From: Acidimicrobiales bacterium
GTDB lineage: Bacteria > Actinomycetota > Acidimicrobiia > Acidimicrobiales > VFJN01
Length of the DNA stretch: 47,974 nt
NCBI GenBank assembly: GCA_035316325.1
Contig: DATHJB010000182.1
Span: 1 to 47,974 of the forward strand
Direction: 5' to 3'
This document shows positions 1-10,779 of this stretch, in pieces. Within the stretch, counting starts at the first letter, position 1; each line of letters opens with the position of its first letter. Below the pieces are notes generated by a model that searched no databases, had not been told where the DNA came from, and was given only the letters and a program-made list of their open reading frames with translations. The position numbers were made by a program, and so were the translations under genes.

Positions 1-1
1 C

Positions 2-1146
<1,145 letters not shown>

Positions 1147-1183
1147 GCCGAGGCGACCAGAATCGACTCGAGAGGACGGGCTC

Positions 1184-2301
1184 ATGAGCGTGGACGTGGT
1201 GGTGGTGGGCGGCGGGGCCATCGGGTTGGCGTCGGCGTGGCGGCTGGCGCGGCAGGGGCTCGACGTGACGGTGGTCGACCCGGAGCCGGGGTCGGGGGCA
1301 TCGGTGGTGGCCGCCGGGATGCTGGCGCCGGTCACCGAGGCGCGCATAGGCGAGGAGGCGCTGCTGCAGCTGGGGCTGGAGTCGCTGGCCGCGTGGCCCG
1401 ACTTCGCCGCCGAGGTGGAGGAAGCCTCGGGCCTGCCGGTGGGCTTCCGCTCGGACGGGACGCTGGTCGTGGCCTACGACGGCGACGACCGGGCCGCGGT
1501 GGCCGACCTCGTCGACCGCCAGCGCTCGCTGGGCCTGGAGGTGGACGACCTGTCGGCCCGCGACCTGCGGGCCGCCGAGCCGGCGCTGGCGCCCTCGGTG
1601 CGCCGGGGCTTCCGGGCCGCGGGGGAGCGCTCGGTCGACCCCCCGGCGCTGGTCGCGGCGCTGCTGGTGGCTGCCGAGCGGGCGGGCGTCACGTTCGTCC
1701 GCCAACGCGTCCGAAACCTCGACACAAGTGGCGCCATGGCCACCAGTTCTGTCGAGGTTTCGGGGGTTGTGCTGGAGGACGGCGCCACGTTGGCCGCGCC
1801 GCGGGTCGTGCTGGCGGCGGGGGCGTGGTCGGGCGACCTCGCCGACGTGCCCGTGCGGCCGGTGAAGGGCCAGGTGCTGACGCTGCGGCCGCGGGCCGGT
1901 GACGAGCTGTTGCACCACGTCGTGCGGGCCCACGTGCGGGGATCGATCGGGTACCTGGTGCCCCGGAACGACGGCCGGATCGTGTGCGGCGCCACCGTCG
2001 AGGAGCGGGGCTGGGACGCCACGCCCACCGCCGGCGCCGCCTACGAGCTGTTGCGAGACGTGCTCACCCTGTTCCCCGGCCTCGACGACGCCGAGCTGGT
2101 CGGCATCACCGTCGGCTTCCGCCCCGGCACATCCGACGACCTGCCCCGCATCGGCCCCAGCCCCGACGTCGAGGGCCTGATCCTGGCGACCGGCCACTAC
2201 CGCAACGGCATCCTGCTGACGCCCCTCACCGCCGACCGGATCGTTGCCGCCGTAACGGCAGCGCCGGGTGACGGGGCGGCGCTGACGTCGGAGGTCGCGC
2301 C

Positions 2302-2305
<4 letters not shown>
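1184..2305 (+). CDS. thiO: glycine oxidase ThiO carrying an in-frame palindromic insert
   Basis: A FAD-dependent D-amino-acid-oxidase-fold enzyme (373 residues) that oxidises glycine to the iminoglycine used by ThiG in thiazole synthesis. The N-terminus has the dinucleotide-binding GGGAIG at residues 9-14. The C-terminus has the conserved GHYRNGILLTPLTA. The ATG at 1184 follows a GAGAGGACG Shine-Dalgarno-like stretch. Residues 177-193 are encoded exactly by a 51-bp palindromic element (1712-1762), in a loop region where family members normally have a short, variable turn before the LxDG...VVLAAGAWS strands. The reading frame is intact. The stop overlaps thiS. Confidence 0.9.
1712..1762. repeat. 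51-bp palindromic element, CGAAACCTCGAC family, inside thiO
   Basis: A near-perfect inverted repeat. The left arm starts CGAAACCTCGACA and the right arm ends TGTCGAGGTTTCG, with about 20 bp pairing around a central GCCATGGC. It is 17 codons long and in codon phase 0 of thiO, adding RNLDTSGAMATSSVEVS. The closest relative in the window is the intergenic copy at 25902-25952, with about 7 differences over 51 bases. Confidence 0.85.
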
Positions 2306-3866
<1,561 letters not shown>

Positions 3867-3870
<4 letters not shown>

Positions 3871-4682
3871 CCACACCGCCTGTCGCCCTGACGATCGCCG
3901 GGTCCGACTCGGGCGGGGGGGCCGGCGTGCAGGCCGACCTGGTCACGTTCGCCGCCATGGGCGTCCACGGGACCAGCGTGATCACGGCGCTCACGGCCCA
4001 GAACACGGTCGGCGTCGAGGGGGTGCACGTCCCGCCGGTCGAGTTCCTCGACGCCCAGCTCAGCGCCGTGCTGTCCGACATCCGGGTCGCCTCCGTGAAG
4101 ACCGGGATGCTGGCCACCGAGGAGGTGATCCGCCACGTCGCCGACAAGGCGGCCCGCGGCGGCCTCCCCAACCTGGTGGTCGACCCGGTGCTGGTGTCGT
4201 CCACCGGCGCCCGCCTGCTCGACCCGGGCGCCGAGCACGCCTACCTCGAGGCCCTGTTCCCCCACGCCCTGGTCGTGACGCCCAACACCCGGGAGGTGTC
4301 GGCCCTGCTGGGGCGGGACATCCGGACGGTCGACGATGCCGCCACCGCCGCCTTCGAGCTGGGCCGGTACGGGCCCTGGTGGGTGGTGGTGAAGGGCGGC
4401 CACCTGGGCGACGACGACGCCGTCGACGTGGTGGTGGAGATCATGACCGGCGAGATCACCGAGCTGCGCTCGCCTCGCATCGCCACCGCCAACGACCACG
4501 GCACGGGCTGCACCTTCGCCGCGGCGACCACGGCGCTGCTGGCCCGCGGCGTCCCGGTGCTCGACTCCCTCCGGATGGCGAAGGACTTCGTGCACGCCGG
4601 CCTGGTCGCCTCGGCCGACTGGCGCCTGGGCGCGGGCCACGGCCCGGTCGGCAAGCTCGGCTCCTGGCCGCTCAGCCGCTGA
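3867..4682 (+). CDS. thiD: hydroxymethylpyrimidine/phosphomethylpyrimidine kinase ThiD
   Basis: A ribokinase-fold kinase of 271 residues that phosphorylates HMP-P to HMP-PP. Seen are [15 protein letters not shown] (residues 11-25), the TAQNTVGV substrate segment, [25 protein letters not shown] and the anion-hole motif [12 protein letters not shown] near residue 209. It is the last gene of the operon. The stop at 4680-4682 is followed after 6 bases by a palindrome separating it from a convergent gene. Confidence 0.95.
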
Positions 4683-4688
4683 CCCCGG

Positions 4689-4739
4689 CGAAATGTGCAC
4701 CGGAACGCACGGAATCCGTGCGTTCCGGTGCACATTTCG
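4689..4739. repeat. 51-bp palindromic element, CGAAATGTGCAC family
   Basis: Perfect 25-bp inverted arms around one central base; the left arm begins CGAAATGTGCACCGGAACGC. It fills the gap between the convergent stops of thiD and the RecB-like gene. In RNA it would form a very stable hairpin from either strand. There is no T-tract. A second copy of the same family is at 26898-26948. Confidence 0.9.
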
Positions 4740-4740
4740 G

Positions 4741-5700
4741 TCAGGACGTGAGGACCGGCAGCCCGTTGTGGCGGCGGCCGGGGCGGATGAGCCAGGCGAC
4801 GCCCGGCGGGCAGGTCTCGCGCTCGGAGCAGTAGCGGCAGGCCGACGAGGGGACGGCGTCGCCGTACTCGTCGCCGGCGACCTCGCTGGCCCGCAGGCGC
4901 TGCCGGACGACGTCGACTGCCAGGTCGGCGCCCCGCTCCAACAGGTCGTCGGCCACGGGGAAGCGCAGCCGCTCGCCGGTGTCGGCGACGGTGAGCACCA
5001 CCGCCCGGGGCACGATCCCGATCGCCAGGGACGCCGCCGTGGCCTCGAAGGCGGCCCGCTCGGCCAGCGTCAGGTCGTCGCTGCTGTTGGCCCGGTGGAA
5101 CAGCACGTCGAACCGGCCCGAGGGAGCGACGGTGCCGACCATGGCGTCGGGCTTGCTGGCCACCGCGATCGCCACCCGACGTGTCGACGAGAGGCGGGGC
5201 CGGAACGCGGGGGTGCCGCGGCGGGCCGACGGGCTGCCGGGATCGTCGACCACCAGCACCAGGCCCTCCGGCAGCGGCCACCCCAGCACCCGCACGAACC
5301 CGGCGATCCACCGGGTGGCCAGAGACGCCGTGACGGCGAGGGCCGCCCGGTCGCCCTGGCGGGTGAGCTGGGTGACCCACTCGGCGACGGGCGACGTCGG
5401 CGTCTCCCGCGCCTCCTTCATCCACGTCTTCACGGCCGCCAGCGGGTGGGGGAGCGCCGGGTTGCTGGCCGCCACCGCGGTGACGTGGCGGTCGAGGTGC
5501 CGGGCCAGGGCGACGCGGCCGACCGCACCCGCGGCCAGGGCAGGCGACCAGCCGGGGAACCCCCAGCCGTCGACGCCGCTCGCCCGGAACCGGGCCGGGC
5601 ACCCGGCCGCGTCGGCCGCAGCCACCCACCCCACGTACACGTCGCCGGGATCGGCGTCGGCCGCCAGCCCGCCGACCAGCTCCTCGAGCCGCTCCGTCAC
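4741..5700 (-). CDS. RecB-like nuclease-fold protein with Fe-S cysteines but no E-x-K motif
   Basis: The protein has 319 residues from a GTG at 5700, the first plausible start after the palindrome at 5744-5790. It follows the pattern of the C-terminal domain of RecB/AddB/Cas4-type nucleases. C34 (GCPARFR) and C288-x2-C291-x5-C297 fit the four-cysteine 4Fe-4S clasp. KPDAMVG occupies the motif II Asp position. Where the catalytic ELK strand should be it reads RFDVLFHR (residues ~196-203), and no QxxxY-type helix is evident. It is probably a catalytically dead, structural paralogue of the gene immediately upstream (5799-6767), acting with it in DNA processing. That role is inferred. Confidence 0.6.
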   Translation of the reverse strand: MTERLEELVGGLAADADPGDVYVGWVAAADAAGCPARFRASGVDGWGFPGWSPALAAGAVGRVALARHLDRHVTAVAASNPALPHPLAAVKTWMKEARETPTSPVAEWVTQLTRQGDRAALAVTASLATRWIAGFVRVLGWPLPEGLVLVVDDPGSPSARRGTPAFRPRLSSTRRVAIAVASKPDAMVGTVAPSGRFDVLFHRANSSDDLTLAERAAFEATAASLAIGIVPRAVVLTVADTGERLRFPVADDLLERGADLAVDVVRQRLRASEVAGDEYGDAVPSSACRYCSERETCPPGVAWLIRPGRRHNGLPVLTS

Positions 5701-5743
5701 ACCTCGTCGCAGCAGGTCCGCCCGCCCGACGGCGCCGCCCGCC

Positions 5744-5790
5744 GTCTTTGAAGGAAAATCGCCCGTATGGGGTCGTTTCCCTTCAAAGAC
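5744..5790. repeat. 47-bp palindromic element, GTCTTTGAAGG family
   Basis: An inverted repeat with outer arms GTCTTTGAAGG...CCTTCAAAGAC and some internal mismatches. It lies just 3' of the upstream RecB-like gene's stop and before the start of the downstream one. A close relative is at 44211-44257. Confidence 0.85.
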
Positions 5791-5798
5791 GTGGGGGC

Positions 5799-6767
5799 TC
5801 ACGCCGCCGCCTCGTGGGCCGCGGTGCCTTCGGGGCAGCCGGGCCGCAACGGGCAGAAGGCGCAGTAGGAGCCGGGGCAGGCCCGGGCCGGCTCGCCGGC
5901 GGCGATCGCGGCGGCGGTCTCGATCGCGGTGGCGACCCGCTCGGCGGCGTGGAGGACGACCTCGGGGCGGATCGGCTCGAGCTGGGTGGCGCCGTCGGCC
6001 GCGGCGATCGACAGCACGGCTGCCGGGGCGACGCCGTCGCGCAGCCCGACGAGCAGGGCGTAGAGGTGCCCGTCCTGGCGCACCGAGTCGTGCCACTGGC
6101 CGCCCTTGAGCTCCACCACCAGCCCCGGCAGCCCCGTCGGCGGACCGCCCAGGAGGATGTCGAGCTTGCCGGACACGACCACGGCGCCGCCGGCGAGGCG
6201 CAGGCGCACCGGCTCCTCCACCCGCGGCCACCACTGCCCGTCGATCGTCGCGGGCCACCCCGCCACCAGCGGGTCGAGCCGGGCGGCGGCGTCGGCCAGC
6301 AGGGCCTCGGCGGCTTCGGCGCCCACGTCCAACAGGTGGTCGGCCACCCGCTCGTCGCCGATGGCCACCAGGTACTCGCACGCGGCGGCCACCGTCGGCG
6401 GCACCGCCGGCCCCAGGGTCGCCAGCTTCGCCCCGGCGTCGACGATCTGGCCCAGCACGATGTTGGTCAGGTCGCCGCTGTCGAGCAGGTCGGGATCGGC
6501 CAGGGAGCGGCGGGGGCACTCCAGCAGCCCCCGGACCGACGCCTTGGCCAGTCGCAGCGGCTCGTCGGCCGACCAGGACCCGGCACCCGACCCGGCGGCG
6601 TGGTCGAGGATCGCCCGCGCCTCATCGAGGACCTCACCGCCGACGGGCTGCCCCAGCCGGGAGGGATCGCCGAGCAACGCCGCCAGCACCACCCCGATCG
6701 TACGAACCCCGGTACCCCCGGTCGCGGACCCTGCCCCCCGGGCAAATTGCGTTCGTCCGCCCGCCAT
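5799..6767 (-). CDS. RecB-family PD-(D/E)XK exonuclease with 4Fe-4S cluster
   Basis: The active-site motifs of RecB-type nucleases are visible: D203 in KLDILLGG, E219-x-K221 in VVELKGG, and the motif IV helix Q231DGHLY236. C84 (ECPRR) together with C302-x2-C305-x5-C311 forms the Cas4/AddB-like iron-sulfur clasp. The start is uncertain. The ATG at 6767 lies inside a palindromic element, and GTG codons at 6692 and 6689 are alternatives that better bracket the conserved region. It is followed by a paralogue lacking the catalytic E-x-K. The substrate is probably single-stranded or end-resected DNA; no CRISPR array or helicase is nearby. Confidence 0.75.
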   Translation of the reverse strand: MAGGRTQFARGAGSATGGTGVRTIGVVLAALLGDPSRLGQPVGGEVLDEARAILDHAAGSGAGSWSADEPLRLAKASVRGLLECPRRSLADPDLLDSGDLTNIVLGQIVDAGAKLATLGPAVPPTVAAACEYLVAIGDERVADHLLDVGAEAAEALLADAAARLDPLVAGWPATIDGQWWPRVEEPVRLRLAGGAVVVSGKLDILLGGPPTGLPGLVVELKGGQWHDSVRQDGHLYALLVGLRDGVAPAAVLSIAAADGATQLEPIRPEVVLHAAERVATAIETAAAIAAGEPARACPGSYCAFCPLRPGCPEGTAAHEAAA

Positions 6768-6792
6768 ATGCGGGTTTTCGAACGCAATTTCG
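6743..6792. repeat. 50-bp palindromic element, CAAATTGCG/CATATG family
   Basis: The arms CAAATTGCGTTCG...CGAACGCAATTTCG enclose CCCGCCATATGCGGG. It lies 32 bases 3' of the ABC1-kinase gene stop. On the minus strand its CATATG provides an ATG in frame with the RecB-like gene. The reverse complement of 22599-22648 differs at only about 4 of 50 positions. Confidence 0.88.
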
Positions 6793-6823
6793 GATGGCGG
6801 TGGGGGTTACGGGCGGCGGTGGG

Positions 6824-8314
6824 TTACGGGCGGTCGGCGAACCAGGCGGCCTCCGCCTTGCCCATCTCGGTGGTGGGCGGGCGGTCGACCCAGGGCCAGA
6901 GCTCCTCGGCGATGCGGCGGAAGTTGGCCGTCGCCGCCAGGTCGCCCAGGATCGCCATCAGGCCCAGGTTGATCCGCTGGATGATCACGAAGCTGGCCGG
7001 CAGGTTGGCCGCCTTGGCGATCTCGCCGTAGGGCCCGGTCGGGTCGAAGAAGCGCTGCACCGTCTGCGACGACCACTCGGGCGTGATCGTCACCTCGGCG
7101 TCGTCGGCCACGAACGTGTAGAAGTGCCCGAAGTACTCGTCCACCTGCTCGTCGGTGAACGGCAGGCCCGGCGTGAGCAGCCCGATCTCCTCGATCACCC
7201 GCCGGAACGCCGGCAGGTCGCGCTCCAGCACGTAGGAGGTGATCATCCGCTCGAACTCGGTGACCTCGTGGGGCTCGAAGTACTTCACCAGCCCGAAGTC
7301 GAGGAACGTCACCCGACCACCCGGCCGGAACAGGTAGTTCCCCGGGTGCGGGTCGCCGTTGAAGGCGTGCAGCCGGTAGAGGCTGCGGAACACGAACCGG
7401 TAGATCGCCTCGGCGGCCAGGTTGCGCTCGTCCTGGCTCCAGGTGAGCAGCTCGTCGAACCGCACGCCGTCGGCCAGGTCGCTGGTGAGCACCCGCCCGG
7501 TCGACAGCTCCGGCACCACGTCGGGCACGTGGATGAACGGGTGGTCCCGGTAGTAGTCGGCGAAGAGCTGCTGGCTGCGGGCCTCCAGCTCGTAGTCGAG
7601 CTCCTCGACCACCCGGGCCCGGATCTCCTCCACCAGCGGTCCTGCCTCGAGGCCGGGGAACATCATGCCGACGACCCCGAACAGCAGGCCGGCGTTGTCG
7701 AGGTCCGCCCGGATCGCCTCGTCGACCCCCGGGTACTGCACCTTGACCGCCACCGCCCGGCCGTCGCGGGTGAGCGCCCGGTGCACCTGACCGATCGACG
7801 CCGACGCGATCGGCACCGGGTCCCACTCCAGGAACACCCGGTCGGGTGGGGCGCCGAGCTCCTGCGCCACGGTGTCGGCGGCCAGCTCGGGGGACATCGG
7901 CGGGGCGTCCTGCTGGAGCCCCGCGAGGACCTCCCGCACCGGTTCGGCGATGCCGGTGTCGAGGTACGACGCCATCTGGCCCAGCTTCATCAGGGCGCCC
8001 TTCATGTGGCCCAGGGCCTCGGCGACCTGCTCGGCGGTGCGCAGCTGGAAGGCGACGTCGAGCTCGTCCTGCCGCTCGGCGGAGGCGAAGGTCCGCCGGG
8101 CCTTGTGCACGGCGTACGTCGCCCCGCCCTTGGCGCCCATGCGGGCGAGCTTGCGGCTGCGGTCGACCCGGGACACCAGCCGGATCGGCGAGCGGGCGCC
8201 GGGGCCGCCGGCGGCGTCGTTGGCGTCGTTGGCGGGCAGGCGGCGGGCGTAGGCGACGGCGGCTCCCGCCACCACGAGCCCTCCCGCCACCAGGAAGGCA
8301 CGGCGGCGTCGCAC
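6824..8314 (-). CDS. ABC1/UbiB-family atypical protein kinase-like protein
   Basis: A 496-residue member of the ABC1/ADCK/UbiB group (protein-kinase-like ATPases linked to isoprenoid quinone or lipid metabolism). An N-terminal hydrophobic segment (AFLVAGGLVVAGAAVAYA) would anchor it in the membrane. The KGALMKLGQMASYL helix is the family-specific KxGQ motif. PIASASIGQVHRA is the Ala-rich nucleotide loop, AVAVKVQYPGV contains the ATP-binding lysine, and GDPHPGNYLF with FLDFGLVKYF gives the catalytic and DFG-type motifs. A GTG start at 8314 with an AGGATCCGGGGC leader was preferred over upstream starts. No quinone-biosynthesis genes are adjacent, so the substrate is unknown. Confidence 0.88.
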   Translation of the reverse strand: MRRRRAFLVAGGLVVAGAAVAYARRLPANDANDAAGGPGARSPIRLVSRVDRSRKLARMGAKGGATYAVHKARRTFASAERQDELDVAFQLRTAEQVAEALGHMKGALMKLGQMASYLDTGIAEPVREVLAGLQQDAPPMSPELAADTVAQELGAPPDRVFLEWDPVPIASASIGQVHRALTRDGRAVAVKVQYPGVDEAIRADLDNAGLLFGVVGMMFPGLEAGPLVEEIRARVVEELDYELEARSQQLFADYYRDHPFIHVPDVVPELSTGRVLTSDLADGVRFDELLTWSQDERNLAAEAIYRFVFRSLYRLHAFNGDPHPGNYLFRPGGRVTFLDFGLVKYFEPHEVTEFERMITSYVLERDLPAFRRVIEEIGLLTPGLPFTDEQVDEYFGHFYTFVADDAEVTITPEWSSQTVQRFFDPTGPYGEIAKAANLPASFVIIQRINLGLMAILGDLAATANFRRIAEELWPWVDRPPTTEMGKAEAAWFADRP

Positions 8315-8346
8315 GCCCCGGATCCTACGTGGGGTAACCGAGTGGC

Positions 8347-9180
8347 TCACCAACCGCGGTAGGTCGGATCGCGCCGCTCGACGAACGCCTGCACGCCCTC
8401 GTTGGCGTCGTCGCTGCGCATGTTCATCTCCTGGGCCACGGCCTCGTCGTGGAAGGCCGTGGTGCGGTCGCTGTCGAGCGAGCGGTTGAGCAGCCGCTTC
8501 GTCAGCCCGATCGACCGGGTGGGGCCGGTGGCGAGCCGCTTGGCCCACTCGGCCACCGCCGCGTCGAGAGTGTCGGCCGGCACCACCTTGTTCGCCAGCC
8601 CCAGCGCCTGCGCCTCGGCGGCCGGCACGTCGTCGCCGAAGAACATCAGCTCCTTCGCCTTGTGCAGGCCGACGAGCCGGGGCAGCAGCCAGGCGCCGCC
8701 ACCGTCGGGGACGAGGCCCCGGCGCACGAAGATCTCCACGAGCTTGGCGGTGTCGGCCATGACCACCAGGTCGCAGGCCAGCGCCAGGTGGGCGCCGAGG
8801 CCCGCCGCGGTCCCGTTCACGGCGGCGATCACCGGCTTCTCGCAGTCGAGCACCGCGCCCACCAGCTTCTGCGCGCCCTCGCGCAGCATGCGGGCGACGT
8901 CGCCGACCACCCGCTCGGGCGCGTCGGGCGGCTTGGGCGCTCCGGGGCGGGAGGCCCGCAGGTCGGCACCGGTGCAGAAGAAGCGGCCGGTGGCGGACAG
9001 CACCACCACCCGCACGTCGACCAGCGCCGAGGCCTCCTGCAGCAGCTCGACGATCCGGTCGCGCTGGTCGGGCGTGATGGCGTTGGCCACGTCGGGCCGG
9101 TTGAGGGTGATCGAGAGGATGCCGTCGTTGCGGCCTACCAGCAGCTCGTCGTCGTCCACGGCGACGACGCTACCGGGCAT
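8347..9180 (-). CDS. enoyl-CoA hydratase/isomerase family protein (PaaG-like)
   Basis: A crotonase-fold protein of up to 277 residues acting on acyl-CoA thioesters. It has TLNRPDVANAIT, FFCTGADL (oxyanion loop), NGTAAGLGAHLALACDLVV and FVRRGLVPDGGGAWLLPRLVG. The Asp in GLVPDGG in place of a hydratase Glu is more like PaaG/isomerase-type members. The ATG at 9180 directly abuts a 15-bp palindromic operator (9181-9195), so either the mRNA is leaderless or a GTG at 9159 is used. The site suggests control by the TetR regulator encoded at 25224-25892. Confidence 0.85.
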   Translation of the reverse strand: MPGSVVAVDDDELLVGRNDGILSITLNRPDVANAITPDQRDRIVELLQEASALVDVRVVVLSATGRFFCTGADLRASRPGAPKPPDAPERVVGDVARMLREGAQKLVGAVLDCEKPVIAAVNGTAAGLGAHLALACDLVVMADTAKLVEIFVRRGLVPDGGGAWLLPRLVGLHKAKELMFFGDDVPAAEAQALGLANKVVPADTLDAAVAEWAKRLATGPTRSIGLTKRLLNRSLDSDRTTAFHDEAVAQEMNMRSDDANEGVQAFVERRDPTYRGW

Positions 9181-9195
9181 CTGACGAGCCGTCAG
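9181..9195. promoter_or_regulatory. TetR-type operator CTGACGAGCCGTCAG
   Basis: Inverted repeat CTGACG-AGC-CGTCAG between the divergent enoyl-CoA hydratase and DoxX genes. It shares both half-sites exactly with those at 16917-16931 and 21943-21957 and has one mismatch to the site at 25188-25202. Confidence 0.7.
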
Positions 9196-9224
9196 ATTCC
9201 TCGGAGAGGTAGGGTCCCGCCCGT

Positions 9225-9749
9225 ATGGAGAACCTCCCGACCGTCGATGAGCTCAACTGGGGCCTGCTGCTGCTCCGGGTCGTGGTCGGCCCGGTGTTCG
9301 CCTTCCACGGCTTCGCCAAGATCTTCCGGGGTGGGCGCCTCACCGGCACCGCCGGGTGGTTCGAGTCACTGGGCATGAAGCCCGGGTCGCTGCACGCCCG
9401 CCTCGCCGCCGGCGGCGAGTTGGCGACCGGCACGTGCATCGCCCTCGGCCTGCTCACGCCATTCGCAGGCCTGGGGCTGGTGGCGCTCATGTCGGTCGCC
9501 TTCTGGACCGTGCACCGGGGCAACGGCCTGCTCGTCTTCCAGAACGGCTGGGAGTACAACCTGGTGCTCGGCGCCATCGGCGCGCTGCTGGGCACGGTGG
9601 GCGCCGGCGAGTGGAGCCTCGACAACGCCATCGGCTTCGACCTCAACGGCGGGTGGGGCCTCGCCGTCAGCGTCGTCGGCGGCATCGCTGCGGCCGCCGG
9701 CCTGCTGGCGGTCTTCCACGACCCGCCGCCGCCGACGCCCGAAGACTGA
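9225..9749 (+). CDS. DoxX-family membrane protein
   Basis: A 174-residue integral membrane protein with about four hydrophobic helices. It starts LLLLRVVVGPVFAFHGFAKIF, the typical DoxX opening, followed by a GWFESLGM loop and LAAGGELATGTCIALGLLTP. DoxX proteins have been linked to redox and thiol stress in actinobacteria, but the activity here is not predictable. The ATG at 9225 lies 30 bases beyond the palindromic operator it shares with the divergent hydratase gene. The stop is followed two bases later by a nested palindrome. Confidence 0.85.
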   Translation: MENLPTVDELNWGLLLLRVVVGPVFAFHGFAKIFRGGRLTGTAGWFESLGMKPGSLHARLAAGGELATGTCIALGLLTPFAGLGLVALMSVAFWTVHRGNGLLVFQNGWEYNLVLGAIGALLGTVGAGEWSLDNAIGFDLNGGWGLAVSVVGGIAAAAGLLAVFHDPPPPTPED

Positions 9750-9750
9750 C

Positions 9751-9851
9751 CCCGAGTCGTCCGTGGTCGCCGGCGGCGACCCGAGTCGTCTGTCGTCGGA
9801 GACCGACCACAGACGACTCGTCCTCGGCCGAGCGACCACAGACGACTCGGG
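9751..9851. repeat. nested double palindrome, GAGTCGTCTGTGGTC family
   Basis: Two palindromes, one inside the other, fill the convergent gap between doxX and the yidB-like gene. The outer arms 9751-9770 and 9832-9851 (CCCGAGTCGTCCGTGGTCGC and its complement) have one mismatch. The inner hairpin 9782-9820 has 18-bp arms, CGAGTCGTCTGTCGTCGG, also with one mismatch. The core GAGTCGTCTGTGGTC thus occurs four times in alternating orientation. Confidence 0.88.
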
Positions 9852-9855
9852 CTGA

Positions 9856-10284
9856 TCAGCCGCCGAGCTGCTTGCCGAGCGAGCCCAGGAGGCCGGAGAG
9901 GCCGTCCTGGTCGGGGAGCTGACCCTCGGGGGACGCCTTGTCGACCAGCTTGGGGAGCAGCTGGGAGATGGCGTCGGCGGCCTCGTCCTTGGAGACGTTC
10001 GCCTGGCTGGCGACCTGCGACAGCTCGTCGTCGCCCATCACGTCCTTGATGTCGGCGGCCGACACCGGCTTGTTGTCGCCGCCCTTGGCCTGCCAGGAGT
10101 CGACCTCGCTGGTGAGGCCCTTCGCCTGTAGGCCACCGAGGAGCTTTTGCAGGCCACCGCCGGCGAGCAGGCCCGTGAGGGCGGGCAGCACCATCGCGAC
10201 GAGGTTGCCGCCACCGCCGCCGCCGGACTTCTCCTTGTCGCCGCCGGTCAGGCCGCCGAGCAGGTCACCGATGTTGATGGACAT
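9856..10284 (-). CDS. YidB-like/DUF937 protein
   Basis: A small 142-residue protein with a Gly-rich N-terminal stretch (GGDKEKSGGGGGG), a hydrophobic MVLPALTGLLAGGG helix and a C-terminal half typical of YidB/DUF937: GLTSEVDSWQAKG, ADIKDVMGDDELSQVASQANVSKDEAADAISQLLPKLVD. The biochemical function of this family is not established. The ATG at 10284 is preceded by AAAGGGCT. It is convergent with doxX across the nested palindrome. Confidence 0.85.
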   Translation of the reverse strand: MSINIGDLLGGLTGGDKEKSGGGGGGNLVAMVLPALTGLLAGGGLQKLLGGLQAKGLTSEVDSWQAKGGDNKPVSAADIKDVMGDDELSQVASQANVSKDEAADAISQLLPKLVDKASPEGQLPDQDGLSGLLGSLGKQLGG

Positions 10285-10323
10285 GTGTAGCCCTTTCCGA
10301 TTGGGCCACCCGCTGCCGGGAGC

Positions 10324-10722
10324 CTACGAGGGGAGCGGACCGGGGCGGTAGGTGCCGAACGACCACACGTTGCCCTCGGGGTCGAGCGCCGCGTAGTCCC
10401 GCGACCCGTAGGGCTGGTCGACCAGCTCCATCACGATCTCGGCGCCCTCGGCGACGGCGTGGTCGTGGTGCTTATCCGGGTCGTCGACCGCCAGGTACAC
10501 CACGGTCTTGCCGGTGTCGAAGGGCCCGTCGCCGCCCTCCGAGTCGCTCCCGAGCATCACCACGCCGGTGCCCCAGGTGAGCTGGGCGTGGAGGACGGTG
10601 CCGTCGGGCCCCTCGTGGACCTCGGACCGCCCGAGCTGGAACGCCCGCGTGAGGAACTCGATGGCCGCGGGAGCGTCCCGGTAGCGGATGACGGGGTAGA
10701 CGCTGGGGAGTGCAGAGGTCAT
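10324..10722 (-). CDS. VOC superfamily (PhnB/glyoxalase-like) protein
   Basis: 132 residues with the vicinal-oxygen-chelate fold pattern: VYPVIRYRDAPAAIEFLTRAF at the N-terminus, LHAQLTWGTGVVMLG, AVDDPDKHHDHAVAEGAEIVMELVDQPYGSRDYAALDPEGNVWSFGTY. This is the single-module, PhnB/YaeR-like type often annotated as a glyoxalase or bleomycin-resistance relative. The substrate cannot be told from the sequence. It is separated from the AraC gene by a short gap and shares its direction. Confidence 0.85.
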   Translation of the reverse strand: MTSALPSVYPVIRYRDAPAAIEFLTRAFQLGRSEVHEGPDGTVLHAQLTWGTGVVMLGSDSEGGDGPFDTGKTVVYLAVDDPDKHHDHAVAEGAEIVMELVDQPYGSRDYAALDPEGNVWSFGTYRPGPLPS

Positions 10723-10779
10723 GTGGCCGACGGTACGACCACGACCACCCGGGGTCTTGGACGAATGTGACTGCCCGCG

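Noticed and set aside
4689-4739. Simple rho-independent terminators as a full explanation of the palindromes
   Set aside because: There is no T-tract after the stems, members share long sequence identity, and three copies lie within coding regions.
6692-6767. N-terminal MAGGRTQFA peptide as a conserved part of the RecB-like nuclease
   Set aside because: The peptide comes from the palindromic element and the same wording appears before an unrelated ligase gene, so it is not a domain feature.
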